A stretch of 64,000 nucleotides of DNA from Reticulitermes speratus (Eukaryota > Arthropoda > Insecta > Blattodea > Rhinotermitidae): contig JAJKFL010000330.1 of assembly GCA_021186555.1 (NCBI GenBank), positions 31,598,944-31,662,943 of the forward strand. Reading direction: 5' to 3'. A model generated the notes under the pieces. That model did not search any database, was not told where the DNA came from, and saw nothing but the letters and a program-made list of their open reading frames with translations. Below are positions 29,338 through 40,285 of the stretch, in pieces; the stretch's first letter is position 1; every line of letters starts with the position of its first letter. The position numbers and the translations under genes were made by a program.

Positions 29338-31033
29338 CGGTAATAGTTGGAGCCACCGGAATTGTAACAGAAGGTTTAAATACATATTTGTAAGCCACAG
29401 CAGTAAAACATTCAACATATTCACTACAACAGACAGCTGTACTTGGAACATCACACATAATTGGAGCCACCGGAATTGTAACAGAAGGTTTAAAGACATA
29501 TTTGTAAGCCACAGCACTAAAACATTCAACATATTCACTACAAGACAGCTGTACTTGGAACATCACACATAATTGGAGCCACCGGAATTGTAACAGAAGG
29601 TTTAAAGACATATTTGTAAGCCACAGCAGTAAAACATTCAACAGATTCACTACAAGACAGCTGTACTTGTAACATCACACATAATTGGAGCCACCGGAAT
29701 TGTAACAGAAGGTTTAAAGACATATTTGTAAGCCACAGCAGTAAAACATTCAACATATTCACTACAAGACAGCTGTACTTGGAACATCACACATAATTGG
29801 AGCCACCGGAATTGTAACAGAAGGTTTAAAGACATATTTGTAAGCCACAGCACTAAAACATTCAACATATTCACTACAAGACAGCTGTACTTGGAACATC
29901 ACACATAATTGGAGCCACCGGAATTGTAACAGAAGGTTTAAAGACATATTTGTAAGCCACAGCACTAAAACATTCAACATATTCACTACAAGACAGCTGT
30001 ACTTGGAACATCACACATAATTGGAGCCACCGGAATTGTAACAGAAGGTTTAAAGACATATTTGTAAGCCACAGCAGTAAAACATTCAACAGATTCACTA
30101 CAAGACAGCTGTACTTGTAACATCACACATAATTGGAGCCACCGGAATTGTAACAGAAGGTTTAAAGACATATTTGTAAGCCACAGCAGTAAAACATTCA
30201 ACAGATTCACTACAAGACAGCTGTACTTGGAACATCACACATAATTGGAGCCACCGGAATTGTAACAGAAGGTTTAAAGACATATTTGTAAGCCACAGCA
30301 GTAAAACATTCAACAGATTCACTACAAGACAGCTGTACTTGTAACGTCACACATAATTGGAGCCACCGGAATTGTAACAGAAGGTTTAAAGACATATTTG
30401 TAAGCCACAGCAGTAAAACATTCAACATATTCACTACAACAGACAGCTGTACTTGTAACATCACACATAATTGGAGCCACCGGAATTGTAACAGAAGGTT
30501 TAAAGACATATTTGTAAGCCACAGCAGTAAAACATTCAACAGATTCACTACAAACAGACAGCTGTACTTGTAACATCACACATAATTGGAGCCACCGGAA
30601 TTGTAACAGAAGGTTTAAAGACATATTTGTAAGCCACAGCAGTAAAACATTCAACAGATTCACTACAAGACAGCTGTACTTGTAACGTCACACATAATTG
30701 GAGCCACCGGAATTGTAACAGAAGGTTTAAAGACATATTTGTAAGCCACAGCAGTAAAACATTCAACATATTCACTACAAGACAGCTGTACTTGGAACGT
30801 CACACATAATTGGAGCCATCGGAATTGTAACAGAAGGTTTAAAGACATATTTGTAAGCCATAGCAGTAAAACATTCAACATATTCACTACAAGACAGCTG
30901 TACTTGTAACATCACACATAATTGGAGCCACCGGAATTGTAACAGAAGGTTTAAAGACATATTTGTAAGCCACAGCAGTAAAACATTCAACATATTCACT
31001 ACAAGACAGCTGTACTTGTAACGTCACACATAA
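29338..31033. repeat. 112-bp satellite array, about 15 copies (S2)
   Basis: The unit runs from ATTGGAGCCACCGGAATTGT through AGAAGGTTTAAAGACATATT, CAGTAAAACATTCAAC and ACAAGACAGCTGTACTTG to CATCACACATA. Copies are almost identical, differing at a few diagnostic sites (CATATTC/CAGATTC, GGAAC/GTAAC, an extra CAG or AACAG near 29427, 30440 and 30553). Because 112 leaves a remainder of 1 on division by three, each reading frame rotates from copy to copy. The serial minus-strand ORFs of 74-116 codons are artefacts. Confidence 0.97.
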
Positions 31034-31590
31034 TACGGGAAGTATTGCAGTCTGAAACTGAAGCCTGAGCGGTGGGGATCGCTGTTGGTTCAAGAGGAGT
31101 ACCGGGGAGAAAAGGCGTGAGACAATAGACAACGAAATAATAATAATAATAATAATAACAGTAATACCATTGAAAGACAGAATAAAGTTCTTCCATCTTG
31201 TTCGAAGTTTCAAAGGCTGAATCAACCCACTACGCATTACACTGACAAACGTTCACATGAATGAAATGTTATCACACCGAAATAACCTGGATGCGCTTAC
31301 ACAGCCTACGCCTCACAGACCGTGTCGGAAGACTGAGCCAGACGTAGTTGCAATCAGCTTCACCTTACATCAGCAACTGCCGGTGTTGTGTCAAAGTCAC
31401 CACTACTCGGCCCCCCCCCCCTGCCCCCCTATGACACAACGCAGCAGGTCCCACGTCGCGTGTACTGTACATTTGCACGATATCTTGGTAACTGTGGAAC
31501 GAGCATTGATACCTTCATTTGCACGCGACATAAATTCATCCTTAGGCCTACGTATGATTAATCCGAAGTTTCCCTTCAATGTCACTATAG
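31034..31590. other. Non-genic stretch
   Basis: It includes a short (AAT)n run at 31137-31158 and a C-rich run at 31412-31422. The 121-codon frame at 31257-31622 overlaps an antisense frame and shows no recognised domain. Confidence 0.35.
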
Positions 31591-31691
31591 TCAGTTTATT
31601 ACACCAACCAAATGAACACTAATATTCACATATAAGTGTTATACATAAAGCCCCGACATGTTTCGGTGCCAGTGCACCATCCTCAGGCAAA
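31590..31691 (-). repeat. Left arm of HH-A repeat
   Basis: Outer block TTATTACACCAACCAAATGA, then TATAAGTGTTATAC, then a hammerhead core at 31650-31691. No right arm was found within 300 bp. Confidence 0.6.
31650..31691 (-). ncRNA. Type I hammerhead ribozyme motif
   Basis: On the minus strand: CTGAGGA, stem II GGTGC/GCACC, GAAA, CATG, TC, then GGGGC. This copy has TC at the cleavage site, where the others have TA; both fit the UH rule. Stem I pairing is weak. Confidence 0.6.
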
Positions 31692-31871
31692 CCAACCGTC
31701 ACTGACAAGCCACTATTTGTATGGCTCCACAATCTGTTGTAGGCTACATTGTTAATATCTCTATCGTATAAAAGGTACACCCTCTATTTTAAAATATATA
31801 CAGTTAAAACAAGATTAAAATATTCTTTATGATAAAAATACGATTTCTAGCCAACTATAATTATATTGTTA

Positions 31872-32133
31872 CGCCGATCCCAGTGGCCGTGAGGTCTAAG
31901 GCGTGGGTCTTCGGCCGCTCGCTTACTAGGATCGTGGGTTCGAATCCCACCGGGGGGCATGGATGTCTGTCTGTTGTGAGTGTTATGTGTTGTTGTCAGG
32001 TAGAGGTCTCTGCGACGAGCTGATCACTCGTCCAGAGGAGTCCTACCGACTGTGGTGTGTCTCAAATGTGTGTGATCGTGAAACCTCGACGAAACGAGGA
32101 GGCCCAGGCCCATATAGGGCTGTCGAGCCATAT
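31872..32133 (+). mobile_element. tRNA-derived SINE, family C
   Basis: The head CCAGTGGCCGTGAGGTCTAA and B box GGGTTCGAATCCCACC are followed by GGCATGGATGTCTGTCTG, GAGGTCTCTGCGACGAGCTG, GTCCAGAGGAGTCCTACC and a 3' end CCCATATAGGGCTGTCGAGC. A 12-bp duplication with one difference (ATTATATTGTTA at 31860, ATTATATTGCTA at 32134) flanks it. Confidence 0.85.
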
Positions 32134-32145
32134 ATTATATTGCTA

Positions 32146-32484
32146 GTGGTGGAAATCTCTAGTGCTCTATCATTATATGTTGACATAAACACGTAATTCA
32201 GTCCAAAGCGGATCGGGTCCTTGTATTGAGTTATTGCCCTGTACCTGAGTCAGCAGCCTTCAATGTAGGCATTTATTTATTGTTTAATCTATGACATTGT
32301 CGGAATCCCGGATTATGCAGCGCCAATGGTAGTATGACTGGTGAATTGGAAAGGGTATGAAAGGAAGATATCGCGTTGTGAGGTCTGAAGTTGACTGAGG
32401 AAAACCACAGTCAACTCTTATTTAGGACAGCCCGAATCCCTGCTCTCGAAAACGAAACAGAAGCGTTACTACTTGAGCCAAATA
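32146..32484. other. Non-genic stretch
   Basis: GAATTGGAAAGGGTATGAAA near 32344 resembles GAATTGGAAAGGATGTGGAC near 62214, so a dispersed repeat may be present. Nothing else was recognised. Confidence 0.3.
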
Positions 32485-32969
32485 CAGTTGAATTCGGTTA
32501 TAACGTCGTGAAAGGGACTGAATATTTTGTGTCGTTATAAACGAGTGTTGTTATAACCGAGGCTTATAAAGTTTTGCCTAACAGTAAGGCCGTGCCATGG
32601 CTCAGGCGGTTAGTCGCCGGCCTCTCAACGCGGAGGCCCGGGTTCGATCCCGGGGTCAGTCCATGTGGGATTTGTGGTGGACAAAGTGGCACTGGGACAG
32701 GTTTTTTCCCCCAGTACTTCGGTTTTTCCCTGTCAATTTCATTCCACCGGTGCTACATTACTTGGAAAAATAAAAAAAGTATCACATTTCTCTTCATCTT
32801 CATCACAGGGTTGCACAATAAGCCTTAAGGCTGCGGTGCGTCCGTAGCATCTGCTGCGGGGCCCTTCTCCACAAAAAAAAAGAGTGAGGAATTAATTGGT
32901 ACCGCAGAATATCTGACTCTATACGCGAGGTGTCGTATAAACCGATGTCGTTATAACCGGGTTCTACTG
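32485..32969. mobile_element. Palindromic MITE (GTTATAAC family) with SINE E inserted
   Basis: The left end CAGTTGAATTCGGTTATAAC and right end GTTATAACCGGGTTCTACTG are flanked by TA. The MITE interior is split at about 32588 and 32883 by a SINE family E copy. The order of blocks is the reverse of the copies at 23812 and 37498, so this one is inverted. Confidence 0.8.
32590..32881 (+). mobile_element. tRNA-derived SINE, family E (long form)
   Basis: The head GCCATGGCTCAGGCGGTTAG and B box CGGGTTCGATCCCGGGG are followed by CCATGTGGGATTTGTGGTGG and TGTCAATTTCATTCCACC. A distinctive 3' part with GCACAATAAGCCTTAAGGCT and GCTGCGGGGCCCTTCTCC ends in poly(A). The tail is also found alone and inverted at 8331. 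Confidence 0.85.
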
Positions 32970-33197
32970 TACCTCAGTTTTACCTTGTATGTTCCTCAGC
33001 AAGCTGCACAACAAAATACCGATATAGTGCCAATGTTTTTTGACCGAAATATGTGGCGATATATCGAGGATGGAGGTAAATCGAAATACTGTAAAACAGG
33101 GGATTTATGTTGACTTTCATGCGAGTTGAGTGAGGGTGGCGATATATCGGGTTTTGACTGCATTAACTTCTGGGAAAGATACAAATCTCTTCTTCTG

Positions 33198-33257
33198 AAG
33201 GCTTCTAACTGCACAAGGAGACCACCAGTGTTGTCTCCCTGTGCAGTTAGAAGCCTT
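33198..33257. repeat. 25-bp hairpin
   Basis: The arms 33198-33222 and 33233-33257 (GGCTTCTAACTGCACAAGGA against its complement) have one mismatch and a 10-base loop. It belongs to no repeat family I recognise. Confidence 0.8.
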
Positions 33258-34385
33258 AATGCCACAAGTGAATGTGTTTGCTGTACTGCACGGCGTTTAA
33301 ATATCAAAACTTTCCATTATTAAACTTCTCTCTGCAGAATGGGGGGGGGGGGGAGTTCACGGTAGCGTGCATACATCTGTATAAATACGTGCAACTCGCT
33401 TGTGGAAAATAAAATAAATTCGTTTCAAAACTTTAAATCAAGGCCAACTTAGCAGTTCAGACGCATCTGTCGCCAGAATATATTTTTGGCATGCGTCTTT
33501 AGAAGCAGTACCTGCACCGTCACTGCTCACACAGTATTTATGGCTGTAGCAAAACAACCCAATGGCTGACTGAACACGGCTAATACAACAGCCTCAGGCT
33601 AAGCATGATCCTAAGCCTGCTCCATTCACCAGCAACCAAAAGCCGCGTAGCCCTAAAACTAACCAACAGTCACAAGGGTCTATCTTTTATAGACATTTCT
33701 GACATTCCAAATTACACTCTCTCGGTGTTATAAAAGAGTCAGGCCTACTGTGCCACACAATTCGTCCACTTCTAAAAACATCACTCTGTATATAAAAATT
33801 AATATTTTTAATATTTCCTGAGTTTCTGCCTCCTGCTTCGTAACGCGGATCTAACAGCAAACGCCTGTCTACATTATAATGTTCATTCCGTATTCTCAGG
33901 TCATACCTCACAGAAAACACACGTGTCTGCTCTAACGAAGATCAACACGTTGTTTTTTTTTTCAGGAATTAATCACTGTTCATTTTCACATAAATACAAT
34001 CTTCTGGCCAAATGTAGCTTTCCTATGTTAAAACGGTTGGTACATATAGGAACCACGAGCTTTAGAAGGTTATGGGGACACGCAGGTATTGCGGTAACGT
34101 ACGTAGAATTTTTGGGGCATCTTTTGTTACAATTATTTTTCATCACATGAGAATACGTTATCTGCTCTAACCTTTGTATTAAGTTTCATTTGTTCTTAAA
34201 TTATATAAGTCTAATAAACCTTAATGAGGTCCTGATGGAAAGAACATAGGTTGAGGGTTTTCGAGAACACGATGCTGAAGAAGCTGTTGGATCCTCAGAG
34301 GGGGGGGGGGGGGGGGACCGGAAAGTAGAAACAGGAGGCTGAAGAAAACTTCATAATGAGGCAAGTCATGATATATCCTCCTCGC
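33258..34385. other. Non-genic stretch with homopolymer runs
   Basis: It holds a G run at 33336-33353, a diverged S1 unit near 33880-33960 and a G run at 34299-34316. No gene was recognised. Confidence 0.4.
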
Positions 34386-34389
34386 AAAT

Positions 34390-34650
34390 TTTTTTTTTTC
34401 CCCCGCATGGCGCAACAGCCCCTACTGGGCCAGGGCCTCCTCATTATCGAGGCTTCACGATCACACTCAAGACACACCACACTCGGTATGACTCCTCTGG
34501 ACGAGTGATCAGCCAGACGCAGATACCTCTTCCTGACAATATACAATATTCGAAAGAGACAATCATGCCCCGGCGGGATTCGAACCTACAATACCAGCAA
34601 GCGAACGGCGGCATATCCACGCCTTAAACCGCGCGGCTACTGGGATCGGC
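34390..34650 (-). mobile_element. tRNA-derived SINE, family C
   Basis: The poly-T at 34388-34400 is the A-tail. Body segments are CACTCGGTATGACTCCTCTG and AGATACCTCTTCCTGACAAT, and the head lies at 34572-34650 (GGGATTCGAACCTACAATAC, GCGCGGCTACTGGGATCGG). Confidence 0.8.
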
Positions 34651-34659
34651 CACCACCAA

Positions 34660-35295
34660 ATATTACGATGATAAATGGTGAAGGGCCATGTGGCACGTAA
34701 AGCAAGGTAAAGCAACCCCTATACAGGCCTGAACAGGCCCTTAAGGTTCCAGGAGGTTGAGGCTTCCAAATTTCTAGACAATCGGCACACGAAGGTGGTA
34801 AGGTTGTCAGCTCTACACACCAGCCGCCTTTACCCCCCAGGAAAGATTCCTGGTAATCATTTCTGTTAGAGGCTGAGTCGACCCCAGGGCCATAGTGCGA
34901 CCGAAACGATTATGTCAATGAAAAATTCCAATGACACCATCGGGAATCGAACCCGCGACGTTCCGGCTTGTAGCGCAGTGCCTCAACCAACTGCGCCATG
35001 TGGCACGTATGGAAGAGAAATAAATGGAGAGTTCTGGTTGGAAAACCTGAAGGACAGGGGCCACGGGGGCCACGTGAAAGATGTAGGCGAAAATGAGTAT
35101 TAAAATACGCCTTAATGGAAGAGGAGTGGTACAAAATGAACTGGGTTTATGTGTTTCAGAACAGGGACAAGTGGCGAACTCTTTTGAGCACAGTAACAAA
35201 ACTTCATGTTCCACAAAATGTGGGATATCTCTTGACTGGCTGAGGAACTCTTAGCTTCAAAAGACCTCGTGGATTCTGCTCCATGGAGTTAGTTA
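34660..35295 (+). mobile_element. LINE 3' fragment (L-RVP) interrupted by SINE A
   Basis: The LINE reads GGGCCATGTGGCACGTA, is interrupted, then continues CATGTGGCACGTATGGAAGA, TTCTGGTTGGAAAACCTGAA, and ends CTCCATGGAGTTAGTTAACT. The coding part (GRPEGK-type segment, then RW-ALV) is degraded. Confidence 0.7.
34700..34995 (-). mobile_element. tRNA-derived SINE, family A, nested in LINE
   Basis: A complete copy on the minus strand with its head at 34935-34995 (GGGAATCGAACCCGCGACG, CCTCAACCAACTGCG). An exact 14-bp duplication, CCATGTGGCACGTA, lies at 34686-34699 and 34996-35009; its first three bases may be shared with the SINE head. The host sequence is a LINE, so the order of events is clear. 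Confidence 0.9.
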
Positions 35296-35424
35296 ACTCG
35301 CCAGTGTCATAATTAAGTAATTGTTCCTTTTGTGACCATACAAGCATGTTGACGACGCAACTTTATCTGCTGTTGCCGGTTGCCTATTCAATATACCCGC
35401 ACAAGAACACGTAACAAGGTAATT

Positions 35425-35520
35425 AATACATGAACCAAAAATGCACTTAATAAAATACAGTTCATAACAAGTATTAAACTCCTACATGTTTCGGCAATGG
35501 GATGCCATCCTCAAGGAGTT
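35425..35520 (-). repeat. Left arm of HH-A repeat
   Basis: Outer block ACCAAAAATGCACTTAATAA, then a hammerhead-type motif at 35478-35519. No right arm was recognised. Confidence 0.55.
35478..35519 (-). ncRNA. Hammerhead motif, core not canonical
   Basis: Stem I (ACTCC with GGAGT) is perfect and stem II (GGCAT...ATGCC-like), GAAA, CATG and TA are present, but the first core box reads TTGAGGA where CTGANGA is expected. Probably inactive. Confidence 0.5.
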
Positions 35521-36420
35521 TTAGAACAAAGGAATATAAGCCAGAAGCACATCCAGAATATGTCGCTGGGGGTGGGGTGGGGGCTGACCCTGAGGCTATA
35601 TATAATTTATGTTTGATTTTAAAAATTATGTTATAAAAATCATGTCGTAAGTACAACGTAACACTGTCTGCAAATGCATTTATATATACACAGATATAAC
35701 TAAACGTTCCATGACTCAATCACAGTGTTCTATCTTCTTGGTTTTTTTTTTAAATTTATTACTTCATTTTTCAAAATTCTAATGTACTAGTTATCAGCCG
35801 ATTTCAGTGGCTGATTTCGGCTGAAGAGTAAATCACGTTAAACTTTTGATAAAATACCATCTACAAAAACTGTGTCTTTTTAAATTTCGATTTGGGGGGT
35901 TTGGGGGGGGGGCGAGGGGCTGCAACCCGGCAGCCCCATCCTTGGGTGCGCCCCCTGATATAAGACCAACACGTTAATCTACGTATTACATTGCCCGTGT
36001 GTAACAAAGCTCGAGTTGCATAAAGGGCGAGCATTTGCTTGACTGGCCACACGACTATCAGCTTCTCCAAAAGGTCTGTGCCCCTTAGAGTTAGCGACAT
36101 GCATGCCTTTGCATCTCCGCCGTCCACATAACATGAAAAGAAAACTACTGAATATATGAATTACAGTATATTACTTACTGTAGCTACATTTTAGACTGAA
36201 TATAATACAATAGGATGTGGGAAAACAAAAGCGGGCGGTAACCCGTGACGTCACGCAACCGGACAGCGAGGTCATCAATTAATGTACGCTGTCTGCACTT
36301 CCAGCCTGCAGAGCCACGACAGCTCTTGGTAATGGCGATCCATCTACACTTACAGGTGTCATATTTCATAAGAGATCACCCAACACTGTGCGTCCCTTCG
36401 TGCAGCAGGTTCGCTTGCGT
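35521..36420. other. Non-genic stretch
   Basis: 35890-35950 holds a G-rich block with CTGCAACCCGGCAGCCCC, part of an unclassified repeat. No gene was recognised. Confidence 0.35.
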
Positions 36421-36425
36421 CTTTG

Positions 36426-36775
36426 TTATATGTGTGCCGGATTAGCAGATGCCATGAACTCGAGGGCTTCGTTATACGTGTGTCGGATTATCAGATGCCA
36501 GGGCTTTGTTCCTACGTGTGTCGGATTAGCAGATGCCATGAACTCGAGGGCTTTGTTATACGTGTGTCGGATTATCAGATGCCAGTACTTTGTTCCTACG
36601 TGTGCCGGATTAACAGATGCCATGTAGGGTTTTGTTCCTACGTACGTCGGATTAGCAGATGCATGAACTCGAGGGCTTTGTTCTTACGTGTGCCGGATTA
36701 GCAGATATCATGAACTCGAGGGCTTTGTTCCTACGTGTGCCGGATTAGCAGATGCCATGAACTCGAGTGAAAGAT
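36426..36775 (+). repeat. Short tandem array with alternating subunits (S3)
   Basis: Two subunits alternate: GTGTGCCGGATTAGCAGATG with CCATGAACTCGAGGGCTTTG, and GTGTGTCGGATTATCAGATG with CCAGGGCTTTGTTCCTACG. Seven to eight units are present, with several internal deletions. Confidence 0.85.
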
Positions 36776-36894
36776 GCGGTGTTAATCCTGGCCAAACGTG
36801 TCTAGCTAGCGAGTACACTGAATATGCAGTTCCTGTACACGTGAGAATATCCACACCTGACTGAATTAAAGTATCATAATTATACGTCATAAGC

Positions 36895-37022
36895 TGACGG
36901 TGGCTGAGCGGATCGAGAAACCACCTGCATTTTATGGAACGCGTAATTTCAATACCGTGTCCCCAAGAGCCCGCCACTGGACACCTTATTCCAATCCGCA
37001 CACTCACATACTGTTTCCTCAA
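36895..37022 (-). mobile_element. LINE 3'-end fragment (family L-RVP)
   Basis: On the minus strand: CCAGTGGCGGGCTCTTGGGG, ATTGAAATTACGCGTTCCAT, AAAATGCAGGTGGTTTC. Diverged and short. Confidence 0.5.
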
Positions 37023-37376
37023 GACCTATGTTAGAACTATTATCCTTATACAGTGGCGTGGCTAGGTTTTTTGGCGCCCGGGGGGGGGGGGGGCGAGTAA
37101 CAACAATGTACGCACGTAAAAGAAACTATGCACTTTAAAAAAAATTGAATTTTTCCTGCCCAGTAATTTAAAATTTTTTGAGAGCAGAAAATCACTTTTT
37201 TATTTAATATATTCATTTTGCCACCTATTTTACCGCCCCTTGGAGTTCTCGCCTGTCCTTACATATACGTCACCGTTCCTTATTTTAAATTCCGGTGCCT
37301 TAGTTCGGGTCGCTATTCTTGAAATTTAGACTGAAGTATGCAACAGAAACGACAATATATAGAATAAATAATTTGT

Positions 37377-37490
37377 CTGCTTGACCCTTAAAGATGGGAC
37401 AAATATGATTTCCCGAAACGTCCGCAACCATCTACGACCCTACGCCGCGCAATATCCCTGAAGAGCGAAGCCTGAAATCTCGCAAATAAT
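37377..37490 (+). repeat. HH-B right arm
   Basis: TTGACCCTTAAAGATGGGAC, then CCCGAAACGTCCGCAACC, then CGCGCAATATCCCTGAAGAG and GAAGCCTGAAATCTCGC. No left arm. The core box is altered. Confidence 0.55.
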
Positions 37491-37497
37491 ATGCATA

Positions 37498-37679
37498 AAG
37501 TCGAACTCCGTTATAACGACATCGGTTTATACAACTCGACTTTAACGTCAGATACTCTGTGGTACCAATTAATTCCTCACTGTTAACCATAACATTATAC
37601 TCCTCGGTTATAACAACACTCGTTTATAACGACACAGAATATTCAGTCCCTTTCATGACGTTATAACCGAGTTCGACTG
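37498..37679. mobile_element. Palindromic MITE (GTTATAAC family)
   Basis: 182 bp flanked by TA. The ends AAGTCGAACTCCGTTATAAC and GTTATAACCGAGTTCGACTG form the inverted repeat. The interior matches the copy at 23812 closely (CCAATTAATTCCTCACTGTT). Confidence 0.85.
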
Positions 37680-38046
37680 TACAAAGAGATGTTTTTGTGT
37701 CGTCTTTGCTTGCCATGGCTTCCGTTGGACTAATACTGGTATGGAGTTTAGGTGGTTTTGCAGAGTTCTGAAGGACTATAACTGTCGTTTATATAAGGCT
37801 ACAGTGCTGCGATCTAGTGTTCAAAGGGTTGTGACATTTAGGCCATAAACTGGGCGTTCAAAGAGAGTTTTTTTCTTTTTGTGGAGATTTTCTAGGACGG
37901 TGATTACTAACCTGAGGGCCGCGGAACCCAGGGGACCCTACAGGTTAATTCAAAGGGCTCCGTGAATTCACGTAACTTCGCAACAGGTCTTAATGTTCCA
38001 GCCAGAGCTTTTTGTAATTAAGAAATACAAAATTAACTTACAACTT

Positions 38047-38050
<4 letters not shown>

Positions 38051-38091
<41 letters not shown>
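38051..38091 (+). repeat. (AT)n microsatellite
   Basis: About 20 AT units directly before the left arm of the HH-A palindrome at 38110. Confidence 0.95.
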
Positions 38092-38092
<1 letters not shown>

Positions 38093-38109
38093 TGCATTTC
38101 AGTAATTAC

Positions 38110-38342
38110 TTAATTATTTCATTCCAACAAATGCACTACAATGTTTCAGTGTTTTCTGTACCTACACATGTTTCGGCACTACCTGTGCCATCAAGAGGGG
38201 TGTCGTCGAGAATTCATTGAGTGCATTGAGGATTGTGAACTCTCGAAGACACCCCTGATGATGGCACAGGTAGTGCCGAAACATGTGTAGGTACAGAAAA
38301 CACTAAAACAGTGTAGTGCATTTGTTAGAATAAAATAATTAA
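38110..38342. repeat. Inverted-arm HH-A repeat with two ribozyme-type motifs
   Basis: The arms 38110-38203 and about 38249-38342 are close reverse complements, sharing GTTTTCTGTACCTACACATG, the GGCACTACCTGTGCC stem and CAACAAATGCAC. The left arm core is altered; the right arm core is intact. The spacer is about 45 bp. Confidence 0.85.
38249..38294 (+). ncRNA. Type I hammerhead ribozyme motif
   Basis: CTGATGA at 38255-38261, stem II GGCAC/GTGCC with an AGGTA loop, GAAA at 38278-38281, CATGTG and TA at 38288-38289. Stem I begins with two C-G pairs, then has a bulge. The core is intact. Confidence 0.7.
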
Positions 38343-40080
38343 TTAAGTTACAACTGTTAGTGACTTCGTAAGAGATTTTTTTTTGTCATTATGTATTTTC
38401 TACGTAAACAGACCCTAAAATTAGAACTATTAGAATATGGATGTCAGTGAAATTTTATTAAAGTTGAGGTGTCATGTTGAAAAAATGACCAATGTTAAAA
38501 ATATCCCTGCAGTTGCTTTATTGTTTATGCGCTAATCTGTAACATATTACAGGGGCGGCCTGAAGGTGCCCACTTTCCGAAATATTTTCTGCGTAATTTA
38601 ATCCTAAATAACATATACGATAATTAGGTTTGTGATTTGTTCTCAATAGTCAAACTTTCCATTCGCTGCGAAACCCTTTTATTTTAAGAAAAACTGTATG
38701 GATTCCCAAATCATTAGAACACGTAAATTAAAAATTAAATGTGGGGGGACACATTATGTTAATCTAAAATGAAAGAAAAGTCTACTGAAGACAGACATAT
38801 ATGGCAATCAACTGAATTGTTTGATTGAAATTCATTACGAATCATTTGTTTAGAGAACTGTAATCCCAGTAACGTATGTGTTTTCTCTTGTTCTAGCCAT
38901 TAATTTACATGTGTTTTGTAAATACAGTTTAGCAACTGTAGTACCAATTCAGTGTATCTCACTACTACAGTATTTCACATTTCGCTTAAAGACACAGCTG
39001 TTACTGATCTAATTTACGCAATACCCTTACTGTGAAGCAATAAGTAACACGCGATTCGATAATAATCGACAGAAACCCATAGCATTTGGTGCTAATCGAT
39101 ACTAATCGACAGTAATGAAAACTAACCGTGTTGCCATGCTTAAGACAGACGATAAGAGACGTATCCTGTGTGAGGAACGAGATGAAGCTGAGGAAATAAT
39201 TGAGCATCGAGGATATAATATAACACAGTACAACCAGATAGCAGCATTAAGAAGAAATAAACGGCAAAGAAAGAACTGTGAAGTAGCGTATGATTATTAT
39301 GGTACGCAGTCATACGACGATCACGTGGTTGGTTATTTAAAAATTCTGAATAATTAAACTGATTTACTAGAGAAGCCCTGGCAGTTTCGGGACAACTTAT
39401 CTCAAACACCGTGAACAATGAGGAAAAGAACATTTGATTAACAGATTATTCAGTGTGCTCAGAATTTCGTTAAGGCACAGCTCAGTCACGAAAAGTCCCT
39501 CTGTCACCACGCTATCCCATTCCACAATTTTAATAATATACTTACGCCTATCTTTACATTGTTCATTAAAATCTTCAGATAAAAGTAATGATTCACTACG
39601 AAACACAAACACGTACATAGTTTTACAATGAAGCTTCAATAACTTTCACATATGATTATTAATTTATGAAAATATTTTGAACGCATTTTTTTCTTTTTGC
39701 TGACTTTAATTCACATTTTGAAATTTGACCTTGAACTTTATCCGTGAACTGCGATTAACTGCTAATGTTACTGTTGGCCACTTATTATTAACATTAATAG
39801 GAAGTAATAAGCCGAAGACAAATTTAGCCCTCAAATTCTAATTTTATTAATTTTAGAAAGAATGTTTTTTTTTTCAGATTTTTATTTACGAAGACTACGA
39901 ATTGTTGAGTTTCAAGCCCACAAATGCTGCTGTACCTCCACTGTTCAGGTTAAGCTGTAACCGGTTGTCATAAAATGCTGGATTTTCCTCGGATTCTAGT
40001 TGTGAGAATTGAGACGTAACCACAAATATAGCATCCCCGTCTATCCCAATTCGCCAATTCACTTCTGCAGGTCCAATGTC
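38343..40080. other. Non-genic AT-rich stretch
   Basis: An 80-codon frame at 39115-39357 (plus) and a 97-codon frame at 39140-39433 (minus) overlap; the minus reading has DAQLFPQLHLVPHTGY, akin to repeat R3 at 48795, so this is probably an R3 copy. The rest is unremarkable. Confidence 0.35.
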
Positions 40081-40084
40081 ATTT

Positions 40085-40285
40085 TGCGAATGAGGTACAA
40101 GGCCACATGACAGACGTCCGAAGACACCGTGGTTCGATCCACGTTACGCGCACGATATTTGTCCCTGGGACCCACCCAGCCTCATATTGAATGACGTCCT
40201 GGGGCGTTCTTCACCCAAAGTAAAGGGTCCTGTGCACCAGGTCACTTTCCTCTAATACAGAGGCTAAGAATGGGTGGAGCTAAAC
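40085..40285 (+). mobile_element. SINE-like element, single copy in window
   Basis: A B box GTGGTTCGATCCACGTTACG near 40131 is preceded by GAGGTACAAGGCC, an A-box-like start. The body contains CCTGGGACCCACCCAGCCTC. No second copy was found in the window, so the call rests on the polymerase III promoter shape. Confidence 0.4.

Noticed and set aside
29338-31033. CRISPR-like array of regularly spaced repeats
   Set aside because: The whole 112-bp unit is conserved with no variable spacers, and the DNA is eukaryotic.
29276-31237. Serial minus-strand ORFs of 74-124 codons (LLNVLLLWLTNMSLN type)
   Set aside because: They are produced by the 112-bp satellite; the frame rotates in each unit, so no continuous protein exists.
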